Notes under the pieces: generated by a model
The model's database searches: none
What the model saw: only the letters and a program-made list of their open reading frames with translations
What the model was told of the DNA's origin: nothing
Origin: Hyphomonadaceae bacterium JAD_PAG50586_4
Lineage (GTDB): Bacteria; Pseudomonadota; Alphaproteobacteria; Caulobacterales; Aquidulcibacteraceae
DNA length: 64,000 bases
Assembly: GCA_023242925.1 (NCBI GenBank)
Contig: CP096134.1
Location: 2,375,501-2,439,500, forward strand
Direction: 5' to 3'
In this document: positions 49,290-59,403 of the stretch, piece by piece
How positions within the stretch are numbered: position 1 is the first letter of the stretch
How the letters are laid out: each line of letters starts with the position of its first letter
Program-made: the position numbers and the translations under genes

Positions 49290-49830
49290 ACCTACGGAGT
49301 CGAATGTGCCGGCGCTTCCAGAACCCGTGCAACAACGTAGACAACCTGTCGGCCGCGCCGGCATCGCTTCCATCATCGCCAACGGCGTGAAAATCACCGG
49401 CACGATCGACGCCAATGGCGCCGAACTGCAGGTCGATGGCGAAATCGAGGGCAACGTGCTCGGCGGTTCGCTGACGGTCGGCGACACTGGCATGGTCAAG
49501 GGCGACGTCGTCTCCGAAAGCGTGACCGTCCACGGCCGCGTTGAAGGATCGGTGCGCGCACGCAAGGTCATGCTGGCCCGCAACGCCCATGTGCTGGGCG
49601 ACATCGTCCACCAATCGCTCTCCGTTGAGATGGGCGCGGTGTTCGAAGGCCAGTGCCGTTATCTGCAAGATCCGCTGTCACAATCGGGGCCCGGCACGCC
49701 GGCGGCGCCGCAGGTTGTGTCTGAGCGTCCTGCCGCGTCGAGCTTCGGCGGCGGCAATTCGGTGTTCGGCGAGCCCTCAAGCGACGACCGCATGGTGTCG
49801 GGCGTCATCGTGACGGGCGCGTCCAGCTAG
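49270..49830 (+). CDS. bacA: Bactofilin
   Basis: A 186-residue polymer-forming cytoskeletal protein. The central right-handed beta-helix is evident (ASIIANGVKITGTIDANGAE; LQVDGEIEGNVLGGSLTVG; GMVKGDVVSESVTVHGRVEG), flanked by disordered Pro/Ser/Gly-rich ends. Bactofilins localise wall enzymes to sites of polar growth or curvature. Overlap with the M23 peptidase gene implies coupled synthesis. The symbol is by analogy only. Confidence 0.93.
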   Translation: MFTNKGRPTESNVPALPEPVQQRRQPVGRAGIASIIANGVKITGTIDANGAELQVDGEIEGNVLGGSLTVGDTGMVKGDVVSESVTVHGRVEGSVRARKVMLARNAHVLGDIVHQSLSVEMGAVFEGQCRYLQDPLSQSGPGTPAAPQVVSERPAASSFGGGNSVFGEPSSDDRMVSGVIVTGASS

Positions 49831-49859
49831 TTTTGATTTGGGTTGGAATACAAACTCAA

Positions 49860-49887
49860 AAGGCCCGGCCAAAAGCCGGGCCTTTTT
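49860..49887. terminator. Bidirectional intrinsic terminator between bactofilin and prfB
   Basis: A perfect 10-bp stem (AAGGCCCGGC with GCCGGGCCTT) around CAAAA has TTTTTCTT on the right and, read leftward, TTTTGAG. It lies 30 bases after the bactofilin stop and 14 bases after the prfB stop, so it serves both convergent genes. Confidence 0.92.
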
Positions 49888-49900
49888 CTTGTCTCGCGCC

Positions 49901-51031
49901 CTAATCGATGTCCTCAACCTCGGCATGACCGGCGCCGCTGACGCGCGCAGCTAGGGACGCCGCCATGAATTGATCGAGATCGCCGTCGAGCACGCCCTGC
50001 GTGTCGGAGGTTTCGACGCCGGTGCGCAGGTCTTTGACCATCTGATACGGTTGCAGCACGTAGGAGCGGATTTGCCGGCCCCATCCGATTTCGGTTTTAC
50101 TGTCGGCGAGCTGCTGCGCCGCTGCTTCGCGCTTCTGCAATTCGGCCTCGTAAATCCGCGCGCGCAGCATGTCCCATGCGGCCGCACGGTTCTTGTGCTG
50201 CGAGCGCTCCGCTTGGCAGGCGACGACGATGCCCGTCGGCATGTGGGTTAAACGCACCGCTGAGTCCGTCTTGTTGACGTGCTGCCCGCCCGCGCCCGAG
50301 GCGCGATACGTATCGGTGCGCACATCCTTGTCGAGAATTTCAACTTCGATCGAGTCATCGATCTTCGGATAGACCCACGCGCTCGCGAACGAGGTGTGCC
50401 GGCGTGCGTTTGAATCGTACGGGCTGATGCGCACCAAGCGATGCACACCGCCTTCCGTCTTGAGCCAGCCGTAAGCGTTTTCCCCTGCACCAACACCGTC
50501 GCCGATTTGATACCGGCAGTATCGCCGCCTTGCTCTTCCAGCAATTCTGCTTTGAAGCCGCGCGCATTGGCCCAGCGCAAGTACATGCGCAGCAGCATCG
50601 ACGCCCAATCCTGGCTCTCGGTGCCGCCGGCGCCGGAATTGATTTCGATGTAGGCGTCGTTGCCGTCCGCCTCGCCCGAGAGCAGCGCCTCAAGCTCAGC
50701 CTTCGCCGCGCGCTCCTGCACCTTCTTCAACGTCGCGTGCGCTTCATCGACCAGCGACGCGTCGCCCTCGGCCTCGGCCATCTCGGCTAACTCAAGCGAA
50801 TCCCGCAGATCGCGCTCGAGCGAGATGATCGCGCCCATGCCCGCGTCGAGCTTGTTGCGCTCGCGCATGAGCTTCTGCGCTTTTTCGGGGTCGTTCCAGA
50901 AATCCGCGCGCTCCGAGAGCGCGTTCAATTCATCGAGTCTGACTTGGGACGGTTCCCAGTCAAAGACGCCTCCGGAGCAAGCCCACGGCGGTTTCGATTT
51001 GATCGGCCAAAGCGACGATGTCGGCGCGCAT
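49901..51031 (-). CDS. prfB: Peptide chain release factor 2 (programmed +1 frameshift; extra break near 50483)
   Basis: RF2 terminates translation at UGA and UAA. The ATG at 51031 opens 23 codons ([20 protein letters not shown]...) ending CTT-TGA; a +1 shift at CTTTGAC (50965-50959) continues [20 protein letters not shown]. The peptidyl-hydrolase GGQ motif is in [21 protein letters not shown] second break that is not programmed lies in the C run at 50482-50485: one missing base joins VLVQG to [20 protein letters not shown]. Because RF2 is essential, the second break is almost surely a sequence error. Length after both corrections is about 375 residues. Confidence 0.95.
50959..50975 (-). promoter_or_regulatory. 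prfB autoregulatory frameshift signal
   Basis: On the minus strand GGAGG-CGT-CTT-TGA-C carries an internal Shine-Dalgarno exactly three bases before the slippery CTT codon, and an in-frame UGA followed by C. This is the classic RF2 arrangement: scarce RF2 lets the ribosome slip +1 and make more RF2. Confidence 0.95.
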
Positions 51032-51111
51032 GATTGAAGTCCCTCTGAATCTGAAGGGCTTAGATAGGCGAAGGAGGGCTCCTATGAAAGCGCCCTCCTC
51101 TAGTCCCGACT

Positions 51112-53646
51112 TTAGTAGAGGCCGCCCAGATCCTCAGACTCTTCCTGCCGCGGCGCATCCACCCGGGGCGCATCGCCGGTGAGGCTCGAAAGCGCGCGCG
51201 GGTCGATCGGATCGGTGCCGCCGAACACGAACGGCGAAGACGCCACATCGCGCGTCGGCTCCGTATCCGGGCGGAAGGCCTCCAGGATCGTCGTGGTGGT
51301 TGCGGCGTTCGGCAACAGACCGGTCATGGCGTCGATCCGCACCAGACGCACGCCACTCGGGATGCGGAACGGCGTCGCCGGCGTATCGCGCAGCGCCTCA
51401 CGCATGAAGTCGCGGAAGATCGGCGCAGCGATGCGGCCGCCCGTCTCGCCTTCGCCCATGTCGCGCGGCGTATCGAAGCCCGCCCAGACCCCGACCACAA
51501 GGTCCGGCGAGAAACCGATGAACCAGGCGTCCTTGTAATCGTTGGTCGTGCCCGTCTTGCCGCCGAGCGGAAAGCCAAGTGCTGCGATGCTTGTGGCCGT
51601 ACCGCGCAACACCACGCCTTCAGACATCGAGACGATCTGATACGCCGTAACCGGATCGAGCACTTGCTCGCGATTGTCCGCCAAGGTCGGCGCGCGCTGG
51701 CGCGCCCATTCGGCGTTGCAATTCGGGCATTCGCGTTGATCGCGGCGGAACACCGAACGACCGGTGCGATCTTGGATGCGGTCGATGACGATCGGCTGGA
51801 TGCGACGCCCGCCGTTCACGAACATGCCGTAAGCGGTCGTCATGCGCATGACCGTGGTTTCGCCCGCGCCGAGCGCCAGCGAGAACACGGCTTGCGTATT
51901 GTCGCCATAGATGCCGAGGCGCTGGCCGTATTGCAGCACGCGCTCGGCGCCCATTTCGTACGCCACACGCGCCGTCATCGCGTTCCGCGACAATTCCAGA
52001 CCACGACGCAACGTCGTCGGCCCATAGAATTCACGCGAATAGTTTTCTGGCGACCAATTGGTGCCGTCGCCCGCTTCGATCGCGAGCGGACCATCGTCCA
52101 CCAGGGTCGCCGGCGTCAGGCCCTGATCGAGCGCCGCCGCATAAACGATCGGTTTGAAGGACGAGCCCGGCTGACGCATCGCCTGGGTCGCGCGGTTGAG
52201 GCCGGTCGCTTCGTTGAACGAATAGCCGCCGATCATCGCCAGCACGCGGCCGGTGTGCGGATCCATCGCGACCAGCGCGCCTTGGATTTCAGGCACTTGG
52301 CGCAGCGTGTAGCGGCCGTTGGAATTGCGCGTCACATAAACGATCGCGCCCGCCGTCAGGCGACGATCCGCGTTGCTGCGCCCGCCTTGCGCGGCCCATT
52401 GCGCGTCATTGTCGCCCAAGCGACCCGTCTCACCGGCTTCGTCCGTGACCGTAATCACGCCGGAGGCCACGCGCGTGACCATTGCGCGGCGCCAATTCGA
52501 CAGCTGCGGCGGACGCGTCGCTTCCGTCAGTTGCGCGCCCACATCGCCGCTCGCATCACCTCGACCCACCGGGCCGCGCCATGTGTGGCGACGGTCGTAT
52601 TCCTCCAGGCCCGCACGCAGCGCGTGCGCGGCTGCAAGCTGCAGACGCGTGTCGATCGTAGAGCGGATCGAAAGGCCACCCCGCAGCAGCGCATCGGCGC
52701 CGTATTGATCCTGCACTTGGCGACGGATTTCTTCGACGAAGTGCGAGGCGGCGATGAATTCATCGCCCGCCAAACGGTTCGTCGTCGTCAGATCGGCCGC
52801 GCGCGCTTCAGCGGCGACTTCTTCGGTAATGTAGCCACGCTCGACCATGCGCGAGATCGCGTAATTGCGTCGATCGATGGCGCGTTCGCGATGACGCGGC
52901 AGCTGATAATTCGCCGGACCTTTCGGCAGAATGGCCAGATACGCAGCTTCCGACACGCTAAGCTCAGAGAGCGGCTTGTCGAAATAATTGAGCGACGCCG
53001 CCGCTACGCCATAGGCGCGGTTACCGAGATAAATCTGGTTCAAATAGAGTTCGAGAATACGGTCCTTATCGAGCACGCGCTCGATACGTTGCGCCACCAA
53101 GCCTTCGCGCAGCTTCGTCCACACCGCGCAAAACACGCCGCCAATACCGCCCGAGCATTCCGCCGCGCGACCCGTCAGCATGTTGCCGGCGACTTGTTGC
53201 GTGATCGTCGAGGCGCCTTGGATACGGCGACCTTGGATCACGTCGAGCGGGATGCGCAGCACAGCCCGCGCGAGACCCTGATAGTCGAGACCCGAGTGTT
53301 CGAAGAAGCGCGCATCTTCAACGGCGACGAAGGCGTTCTTCACGTGATCTGGAATTTGCTCGATCGGCACGAAGACGCGTTGTTCTTCGGCGAATTCCGC
53401 CACCAGCGCGCCGTCGCCCGCGTGGACCCGGCTCGTCACTGGCGGCTGATAATCTTGAAGGTCGGCCAGCGAAGGCAGCCCCTGCAGCGCCGCGATCAAA
53501 AAGCCGACGACGGCAAGCGCGGAAACGCCGGCAAAGATACCAAGACCGACCAGCGCCTTGCGCAGCCAGCCGCCGCCCCCGCCCCGGGGCTCGCGATAAT
53601 CGCGATCGTCATCCCACTCGTCCCGGTACCGTTCACTTCGCGACAT
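51112..53646 (-). CDS. mrcA: Penicillin-binding protein 1A
   Basis: A 844-residue bifunctional glycosyltransferase/transpeptidase. An acidic, Arg/Gly N-terminus leads to a span (ALVGLGIFAGVSALAVVGFL). GT51 motifs are VEDARFFEHSGLDYQG and GASTITQQVAGNML; an insertion (GRAAECSGGIGGVFCAVWTK) with two Cys lies between. An OB-like domain precedes the transpeptidase motifs SSFK, SRNAM (SxN) and KTGTTNDYKDAWF. The C-terminal tail is acidic. It is distinct from the repeat-tailed PBP at 26873. It follows the amidase gene on the same strand (125-base gap). Confidence 0.96.
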   Translation of the reverse strand: MSRSERYRDEWDDDRDYREPRGGGGGWLRKALVGLGIFAGVSALAVVGFLIAALQGLPSLADLQDYQPPVTSRVHAGDGALVAEFAEEQRVFVPIEQIPDHVKNAFVAVEDARFFEHSGLDYQGLARAVLRIPLDVIQGRRIQGASTITQQVAGNMLTGRAAECSGGIGGVFCAVWTKLREGLVAQRIERVLDKDRILELYLNQIYLGNRAYGVAAASLNYFDKPLSELSVSEAAYLAILPKGPANYQLPRHRERAIDRRNYAISRMVERGYITEEVAAEARAADLTTTNRLAGDEFIAASHFVEEIRRQVQDQYGADALLRGGLSIRSTIDTRLQLAAAHALRAGLEEYDRRHTWRGPVGRGDASGDVGAQLTEATRPPQLSNWRRAMVTRVASGVITVTDEAGETGRLGDNDAQWAAQGGRSNADRRLTAGAIVYVTRNSNGRYTLRQVPEIQGALVAMDPHTGRVLAMIGGYSFNEATGLNRATQAMRQPGSSFKPIVYAAALDQGLTPATLVDDGPLAIEAGDGTNWSPENYSREFYGPTTLRRGLELSRNAMTARVAYEMGAERVLQYGQRLGIYGDNTQAVFSLALGAGETTVMRMTTAYGMFVNGGRRIQPIVIDRIQDRTGRSVFRRDQRECPNCNAEWARQRAPTLADNREQVLDPVTAYQIVSMSEGVVLRGTATSIAALGFPLGGKTGTTNDYKDAWFIGFSPDLVVGVWAGFDTPRDMGEGETGGRIAAPIFRDFMREALRDTPATPFRIPSGVRLVRIDAMTGLLPNAATTTTILEAFRPDTEPTRDVASSPFVFGGTDPIDPRALSSLTGDAPRVDAPRQEESEDLGGLY

Positions 53647-53771
53647 GGCGCCCGCTTCTGCGCGCTAATTAGATCAGTCCCGCGTCGGCCTCGCGCGCCA
53701 ATGCGGCGCGAGTATGGCTCGGAACGGACAGCGGGCAGCCTAGCCCAGCTCGCCCAAGATTCGCGCTGATT

Positions 53772-54923
53772 TTAGGAGCGCGCCGCATACATTTGTGGAC
53801 CCGCAAAATAGCTGTCCACAGCGCGCGCCATGGCTTCGGCCATCGCCTCGCGTTCCCGCGGCTGGGACAAACGCCGCTCATCCGCGACATTTGACAAAAA
53901 CCCGGTTTCGATCAACACGGCCGGCACGTCCGGCGCCAGCAGCACGAAATAACCAGCGTTCCGGTGGGTATTGCGCAGCAGGGGCGCGACCTGGCTGAGT
54001 TGGGGGATCACGTTCTGTGCGAATTGCGCGGAGCGATTGGTCGTCTCGCGCTGGGTGAGGTCGACCAGGATGTCGCCGACCACGCCATTGCGCGGCGCAT
54101 CGCCCAAATCCACGTCCCAGTTCTGCGACGCCATCATGCCCTGCGCACGCGCCGCGCCCCGCTCTGAGAGCGTGTAAACCGAGGCGCCGGCGGCTTCACG
54201 GTTCGTGTTGGAATCCGCATGGATAGAGATGAAGAGGTCGGCGTGCTGGGCGCGGGCGTATTGCACGCGGTCGGCATGCTCCACGTAGCGGTCAGCGTCG
54301 CGGGTCAGCAAAACTTGGTAGCGGCCACGACTTTCCAAAGCGTCGCGCAGCTTCAGCGCCGCGTCCAGAACCACGTCCTTTTCACGCACGCCGGTGACCC
54401 CCACAGCGCCCGGATCGCGGCCGCCGTGCCCCGGATCGATCACGATTGTGCGGCGGCGCGCGTGGCGGCCATTGGTTTCGCGGCGCACCGTGCTGGCGGC
54501 GACCGCCATCGTTGCGTTCGGCGCAATATCAAAGCTGAGTTCGGGCGCGCGGCGGCTGCCGAGCTCTTGACGCACCACGCTTGCCGGCGCTTCCAGGTCG
54601 AGCACCAGGCGCGAAATCCCGTCCGGGCGCTGGGCATAGCGATAGCGGCGGACAACGCCCGCTCCCGGCCCTTCGCCGCCGCCAGTCAGCGCCAACCGTG
54701 AATTTGCCAGGTCGATCACGAACCGATCCGGCGCGGATAGGAAAAACGTCCTAACTTCAGCGAGACGATCCAGCGCCACGGTCACGCGCGAGGCGGGCCC
54801 GCTCTCCTGCACCAGCACACCGCGCACAGCAGCGGGCGCATCCGCCCAGGCGCGGCCGGAGAAGGCCGACGCGCCAAGCAAGGTCAGGCCACCGAGGGCG
54901 AGATGACGACGCGTAACGTCCAT
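53772..54923 (-). CDS. amiC: N-acetylmuramoyl-L-alanine amidase (AmiC-like, Tat-type signal)
   Basis: It cleaves the MurNAc-L-Ala bond during daughter-cell separation. The N-terminus MDVTRRHLALGGLTLLGASA has a twin-arginine motif, so export is probably by Tat. An AMIN domain (about residues 35-140) precedes an Amidase_3 domain with Zn-site motifs: VIDPGHGGRDPGAVG, Glu in VREKDVVLD, SIHADSN and the catalytic Glu in VLIETGFLSN. Length 383 residues. The PBP1A gene follows downstream. Confidence 0.95.
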   Translation of the reverse strand: MDVTRRHLALGGLTLLGASAFSGRAWADAPAAVRGVLVQESGPASRVTVALDRLAEVRTFFLSAPDRFVIDLANSRLALTGGGEGPGAGVVRRYRYAQRPDGISRLVLDLEAPASVVRQELGSRRAPELSFDIAPNATMAVAASTVRRETNGRHARRRTIVIDPGHGGRDPGAVGVTGVREKDVVLDAALKLRDALESRGRYQVLLTRDADRYVEHADRVQYARAQHADLFISIHADSNTNREAAGASVYTLSERGAARAQGMMASQNWDVDLGDAPRNGVVGDILVDLTQRETTNRSAQFAQNVIPQLSQVAPLLRNTHRNAGYFVLLAPDVPAVLIETGFLSNVADERRLSQPREREAMAEAMARAVDSYFAGPQMYAARS

Positions 54924-55476
54924 GAGTAGCCTAAACTACTGCAAACGACTTGCTATCCAGTTGAAAGGGAAGGTGAATATCGCGGTAACCACACACGCAT
55001 CGCAATGGCGGAGCCGCCCGCCGAACCAGCGCACTTGATTACCGTCGCCCAACCTGCGAGCACGTTCAAATCCGATGCGGAATGAGGCGAGCGTCACGCT
55101 TTCTTTCCAATTTCAAATCATGCATGGTGCCTTATCGTCGCGTGCGCCGACGGGGAGCCTCCCGCGCAGCGCCCGGCGCGCTCCCGCCAAGCGGATCGGC
55201 GTCTGGCCCGCGGCGCGCTTTCACCAGCGCCCCGATCTCGGCTCCAAGACGTGCGTCCCACCAACGGAGCGTAAGCGCAGCCCTCGGGCGGCGTCAGTTC
55301 GGAGCACTATATGACCCGCAGTGCGTTTAATCTGGCAGCCGACGGCCCCCGCGCCGTCGCTCGCCCGAACGCGCGCGTGGACTTTCTCTTACACATCTCG
55401 CGTCGCTTCGCCGCCCCTCGCCCGGCCGTTTTCGGTCGCCAGCGGGCCTGCACGCGCGACGCCCACGGAGCCCTCA
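54924..55476. other. Divergent amidase-rne intergenic region, probable long rne leader
   Basis: These 553 bases hold the promoters of the amidase and of rne. The part near rne (55150-55476) is very GC-rich with many short inverted repeats. The rne reading frame stays open back to 55321, but those codons encode only Arg/Ala/Pro-rich sequence without RNase E similarity, so they are read as leader. A long 5' leader suits the feedback control known for rne elsewhere. Confidence 0.5.
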
Positions 55477-57856
55477 ATGGCCAAGACAATGTTGATCGAC
55501 GCCGCGCACCCGGAAGAAACCCGGGTCGCGGTGCTCGACGGAAGCCGCGTTGAAGATTTTGATTTCGAGGTCGCAAGCAAGAAACAACTCAGAGGCAATA
55601 TCTACCTCGCTAAGGTGACGCGCGTTGAGCCGTCGCTGCAGGCTGCCTTCGTTGAGTATGGCGGCAACCGCCACGGCTTCCTCGCCTTCTCGGAAATCCA
55701 CCCCGATTATTACGCGATCCCGCACGCTGATCAGGAATCGATCAAGGCGGAGCTGGCGGCCGCCGATGAAGAATCCGAAGGCGCTGAGGAAGACGACGAA
55801 GCGCGCGATGAGCGCCGCCGTCGTATCCTGACGCGCCGTTACAAGATCCAAGAAGTCATTCGCCGCCGTCAGATCATGCTGATCCAGGTGGTGAAGGAAG
55901 AGCGCGGCAACAAAGGCGCAGCACTCACCACCTATCTGTCGCTCGCCGGCCGCTATTGCGTGCTCATGCCGAACACCGGCCGTGGCGGCGGCATCTCGCG
56001 CAAGATCACCCAAGCGACCGACCGCAAGCGTTTGAAGAAGATCGCGCAAGACCTCGAAGTGCCGCAAGGCCAGGGTCTGATCATCCGCACCGCAGGCGCC
56101 AAGCGCACCAAGACGGAAATCAAGCGCGATTACGAATATCTCTCGCGCGCTTGGGAAACCATCCGCGACGAGACGATGAAATCGGTCGCGCCAGCTTTGA
56201 TCTACGAGGAAAGCTCGCTGGTAAAGCGCGCGATCCGCGATCTCTACGACAAAGACGTCGAGGATATTCATGTTGACGGCGAAGCCGCCTACAAGGAAGC
56301 CAAAGACTTCATCCGCATGCTGATGCCAAGCCACGCCAAGCGCGTGCAGCTCTGGAAAGATGCAACGCCGATCTTCGCCAAGCTTGGCGTCGAGAAGCAG
56401 CTTGAATCGATCTATTCGCCCGTCGTGACGCTGAAGAGTGGCGGCTACATTGTCATCAACCAGACCGAAGCGCTCGTCGCCATCGACGTGAACTCCGGCC
56501 GCGCCACGCGCGAACGCAATATCGAGCAAACCGCGGTCAAGACCAATTTGGAAGCGGCGGATGAAGCCGCGCGCCAAATGCGTCTGCGCGATCTCGCCGG
56601 TCTCGTCGTGATCGACTTCATCGACATGGAGGAGTCGAAGAACGACCGCTCCGTCGAGAAGCGCATGAAGGACAATCTCCGTTTCGATCGCGCCCGCGTG
56701 CAAATGGGCAAGATCAGCGGCTTTGGCCTGCTTGAGCTGTCGCGCCAACGCCGCCGCACCGGCGTGCTCGAAGGCACGAGCCACGTTTGCGAACATTGCC
56801 AAGGCACAGGCCGCATGCGCTCGGTCAGAATCCGCCGCGCTGGCGATCATGCGCGCACTCGATGAAGCGTCGGCCAAGCAAAGGCATCGCGAGATTGAAG
56901 TGCGCACCGCCACAGATGTTGCGCTCTATCTGCTGAACGAAAAGCGCGAGGCGTTGGCCGCACTCGAGGACGCCAACAAAGTGCGCGTGCGCATCATTGC
57001 ATCGTCCGAACTCCACGCTGGTGACTTTGAAATCAACATCAGCGCAGGCGCTTACGGGGACGAAGAAGCAGTAGTCCAGGCACAGGAACATCCGCGTCGC
57101 GGCGGCGGCCGCCGTCCTGTCGAAGTAGCGGAAGAAGAGGCGGACGCCGCTATCGAGGCCGATGAGCCGGAGGACGAAGAAGATACCGAACGCGCCGTGG
57201 CCGCCGATGCCGAGAGCGATGGCGACACTGACAGCGACGCCGAACGCCGTGGCCGTCGCCGCCGTGGTCGCCGTGGCGGCCGCCGTCGTCGCGAAGGCGA
57301 AGAAGGCGACGCATCGCGCGAGGAAGGCGCGGAAGCCGCCGAGGCGCGCCCGCCAGCTGTTGCCCGCGAAGAGCGCGGCGATCGCAGCGAGCGCGGCCGC
57401 AACGGCAAACGTCGCCGCCGTGGTCGCGGTCGTGGCCGGCGCGTGTATGAGGTCGATGGCGGCGAATGGCTGGATTTTGTCAGCGCCGATCTAAAGCATC
57501 TGACGCCCCGTCCAGAGCGGCCCGAGCGCGCCGAACGCCCTGAGCACGCTGAGCGTCCGGAACGCGCGCCGCGCCCCGAACGCCAGCGCAACGCGCCGGT
57601 GCGATCTGAGGTCGTGATCGAGGACGCACCGCAAATCGAGACCTCGCAAGCCGAGATCATCGTGCACCCGGCGGTCGTCGAGGCCGCGGCGCCCGCGCCA
57701 GCCTCCATCGAAGCGCCGGCCGCATTGGTTCCGGAACCGGAGCCCGAGCCTGTCGCGGCGATGGCCGAGCCCGAGCCCGAGCCGATCAATTACGAGCCGG
57801 ACCAGGAACGCCGCGATAAATTCTTTTCGCGGCTCTCGCGCTGGTCGAAGAAATAG
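55477..57856 (+). CDS. rne: Ribonuclease E (frame break near 56827)
   Basis: The main mRNA-decay endonuclease and degradosome scaffold. ATG 55477 follows CACGGAG; the protein starts MAKTMLIDAAHPEETRVAVL. An S1 domain with an acidic insert (EESEGAEEDDEARDERRRR) precedes the catalytic DNase I-like part (VAIDVNSGRATRERNIEQTA) and the Zn-link CEHCQGTGRMR. There the frame breaks: an extra base near 56826-56828 separates RMRSV from ESAALAIMRALDEASAKQ. The rest is a disordered C-terminal half with Arg-rich blocks (RRGRRRRGRRGGRRRREGEE), expected to bind RNA and partners. Corrected length is about 792. Confidence 0.94.
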
Positions 57857-57955
57857 GCGGCGTCACCCCGCTGAAGCGGTAAGCCTTGTTCCCGCCGCAA
57901 ACGGTTTTCAAATCGTGGCGGCGGGGGACAGGCTGATTAGATCGAAGGAGCGAGC

Positions 57956-59337
57956 ATGCTCGCGAAATTGGTGTCCGCATTCGCTCGCAGCACAGGCGGC
58001 GCTTTCGTGGCGCTCGCAGCGCTGGCGATCGTCGCTTGGCCGAACACCGCTTCCGCGCAGGGTCTCATCCGCGACGCCGAGATCGAAGAGACACTGCGTG
58101 TCTATACCAATCCGCTGCTCGTCGCCGCGGGCCTCAATCCCGATGACGTCGAGCTCTACATCGTCAACGATCCGAGCGTGAACGCCTTCGTCTCGGGCGG
58201 TCAAAACATCTTCGTGCACACCGGCCTCATCATGGCGGCCGAAAACCCGAATGAGATTATCGGCGTGCTCGCGCACGAAACCGGCCACATCTCCGGCGGG
58301 CACCTAGCGCGCTCGCGCGAAGCGATGGGTCAAGCGATGGGCCCGATGCTGATCTCGATCGGCCTCGGCGTGTTGGCGATGGCTGCAGGCGCACCCCAAG
58401 CAGGCGCCGCTTTGATCGCCGGCTCACAACAATTCGCGATGTCGAACTTCGTACGCCACACCCAGGTGCAGAATCCGCCGCCGACCAAGCCGGCGCCGAC
58501 TTCCTTGAGCGCTCGGGCCAATCGGGCCGCGGTCTCATCACCTTCTTCAATCGCAACATGCGCCCGTACGAATTCATGACACGCCGCATGCCTCCCTACA
58601 TGATGACCCACCCCTATTCGTCGGACCGCGTTGAGGCGCTGCGCCGCCGCGTCGAAAGCGGTGAGAACCGCGAGACCGTGGATACGCCCGACAACCTGCG
58701 TCGCTTCCATTTCATGCAAGCCAAACTCGTCGGCTTCATCCAATCGCAAGGTCAAACGCTCGCGCGCTATCCGTTGCGCGACACGTCGGAGCCCGCCCGC
58801 TATGCGCGCGCCGTCGCCTATTATCGCGTCTCTGATCTGCCGCGCGCGCGTACCGAACTCGACGCGCTGATCGCGGCGGACCCGGCCAACCCCTATTACC
58901 AAGAGTTGATGGGTCAGATCCTGTTTGAAAACGGCCGTGCCGAAGAATCGATCGCCTATCACCGCCGCTCGCTCGAGCTCTTGGCGAACCAACCGCTGTT
59001 ACAGGTCAACCTCGCGCGCGCGTTGGTGGCCGCGCGTGAGCGTGAAGGCGCTGACGAAGCCGTGGCGATCCTGAGCGAAGTGGTCGCCCGCGAGCCGGAT
59101 AACGCCTTCGCATGGCGCGAACTGGCGCAAGCGCGCGACCTACGCGGCGAGCAAGGCTTGGCGGAACTCGCCTCGGCCGAGCAGAATTTCGCGATCGGCG
59201 ATTACAGCTCCGCGCTCAATTTCGCCGAGCGCGCCCGCCGAACGCTGCCGCGCAACACCCCCTCCTACCAGCGCGCCAACGACATCGTGACTTTCGCCGG
59301 CAATGAGGTGCGCGACCGGGAACGGCGGCGCAGCTAA
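57956..59337 (+). CDS. bepA: M48 metalloprotease with TPR repeats, BepA/YfgC family (frame break near 58471)
   Basis: A periplasmic protease-chaperone for outer-membrane protein assembly. The signal peptide ends NTASAQG. The zinc motif is LAHETGHISGGHLAR (HETGH), with upstream NAFVSGGQNIFVHTGL. The frame breaks near 58471; one missing G joins RHTQVQ to ESAADQAGADFLERSGQSGR. Downstream MTRRMPPYMMTHPYSSDRVEA is the second M48 block, then TPR-like helices to the end. AAGGAG precedes ATG 57956. Corrected length is about 460. BepA is the best analogue but not proven. Confidence 0.9.
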
Positions 59338-59403
59338 GCGTCGCCTTGCCGGGGCGGATAAAAGCCGCCATGTCGTCGGCTCCGAATTGATGGAGACCGC
59401 CTG

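Noticed and set aside
51664-53769. 701-codon open frame antisense to PBP1A
   Set aside because: It mirrors the PBP1A gene in a high-GC region; its product is Arg/His/Ala-rich with no domain, while the opposite strand has all PBP motifs.
57891-57925. Hairpin CCCGCCGC/GCGGCGGG after rne as a terminator
   Set aside because: The loop is 19 bases and no T-tract follows; it overlaps the leader of the M48 protease gene.
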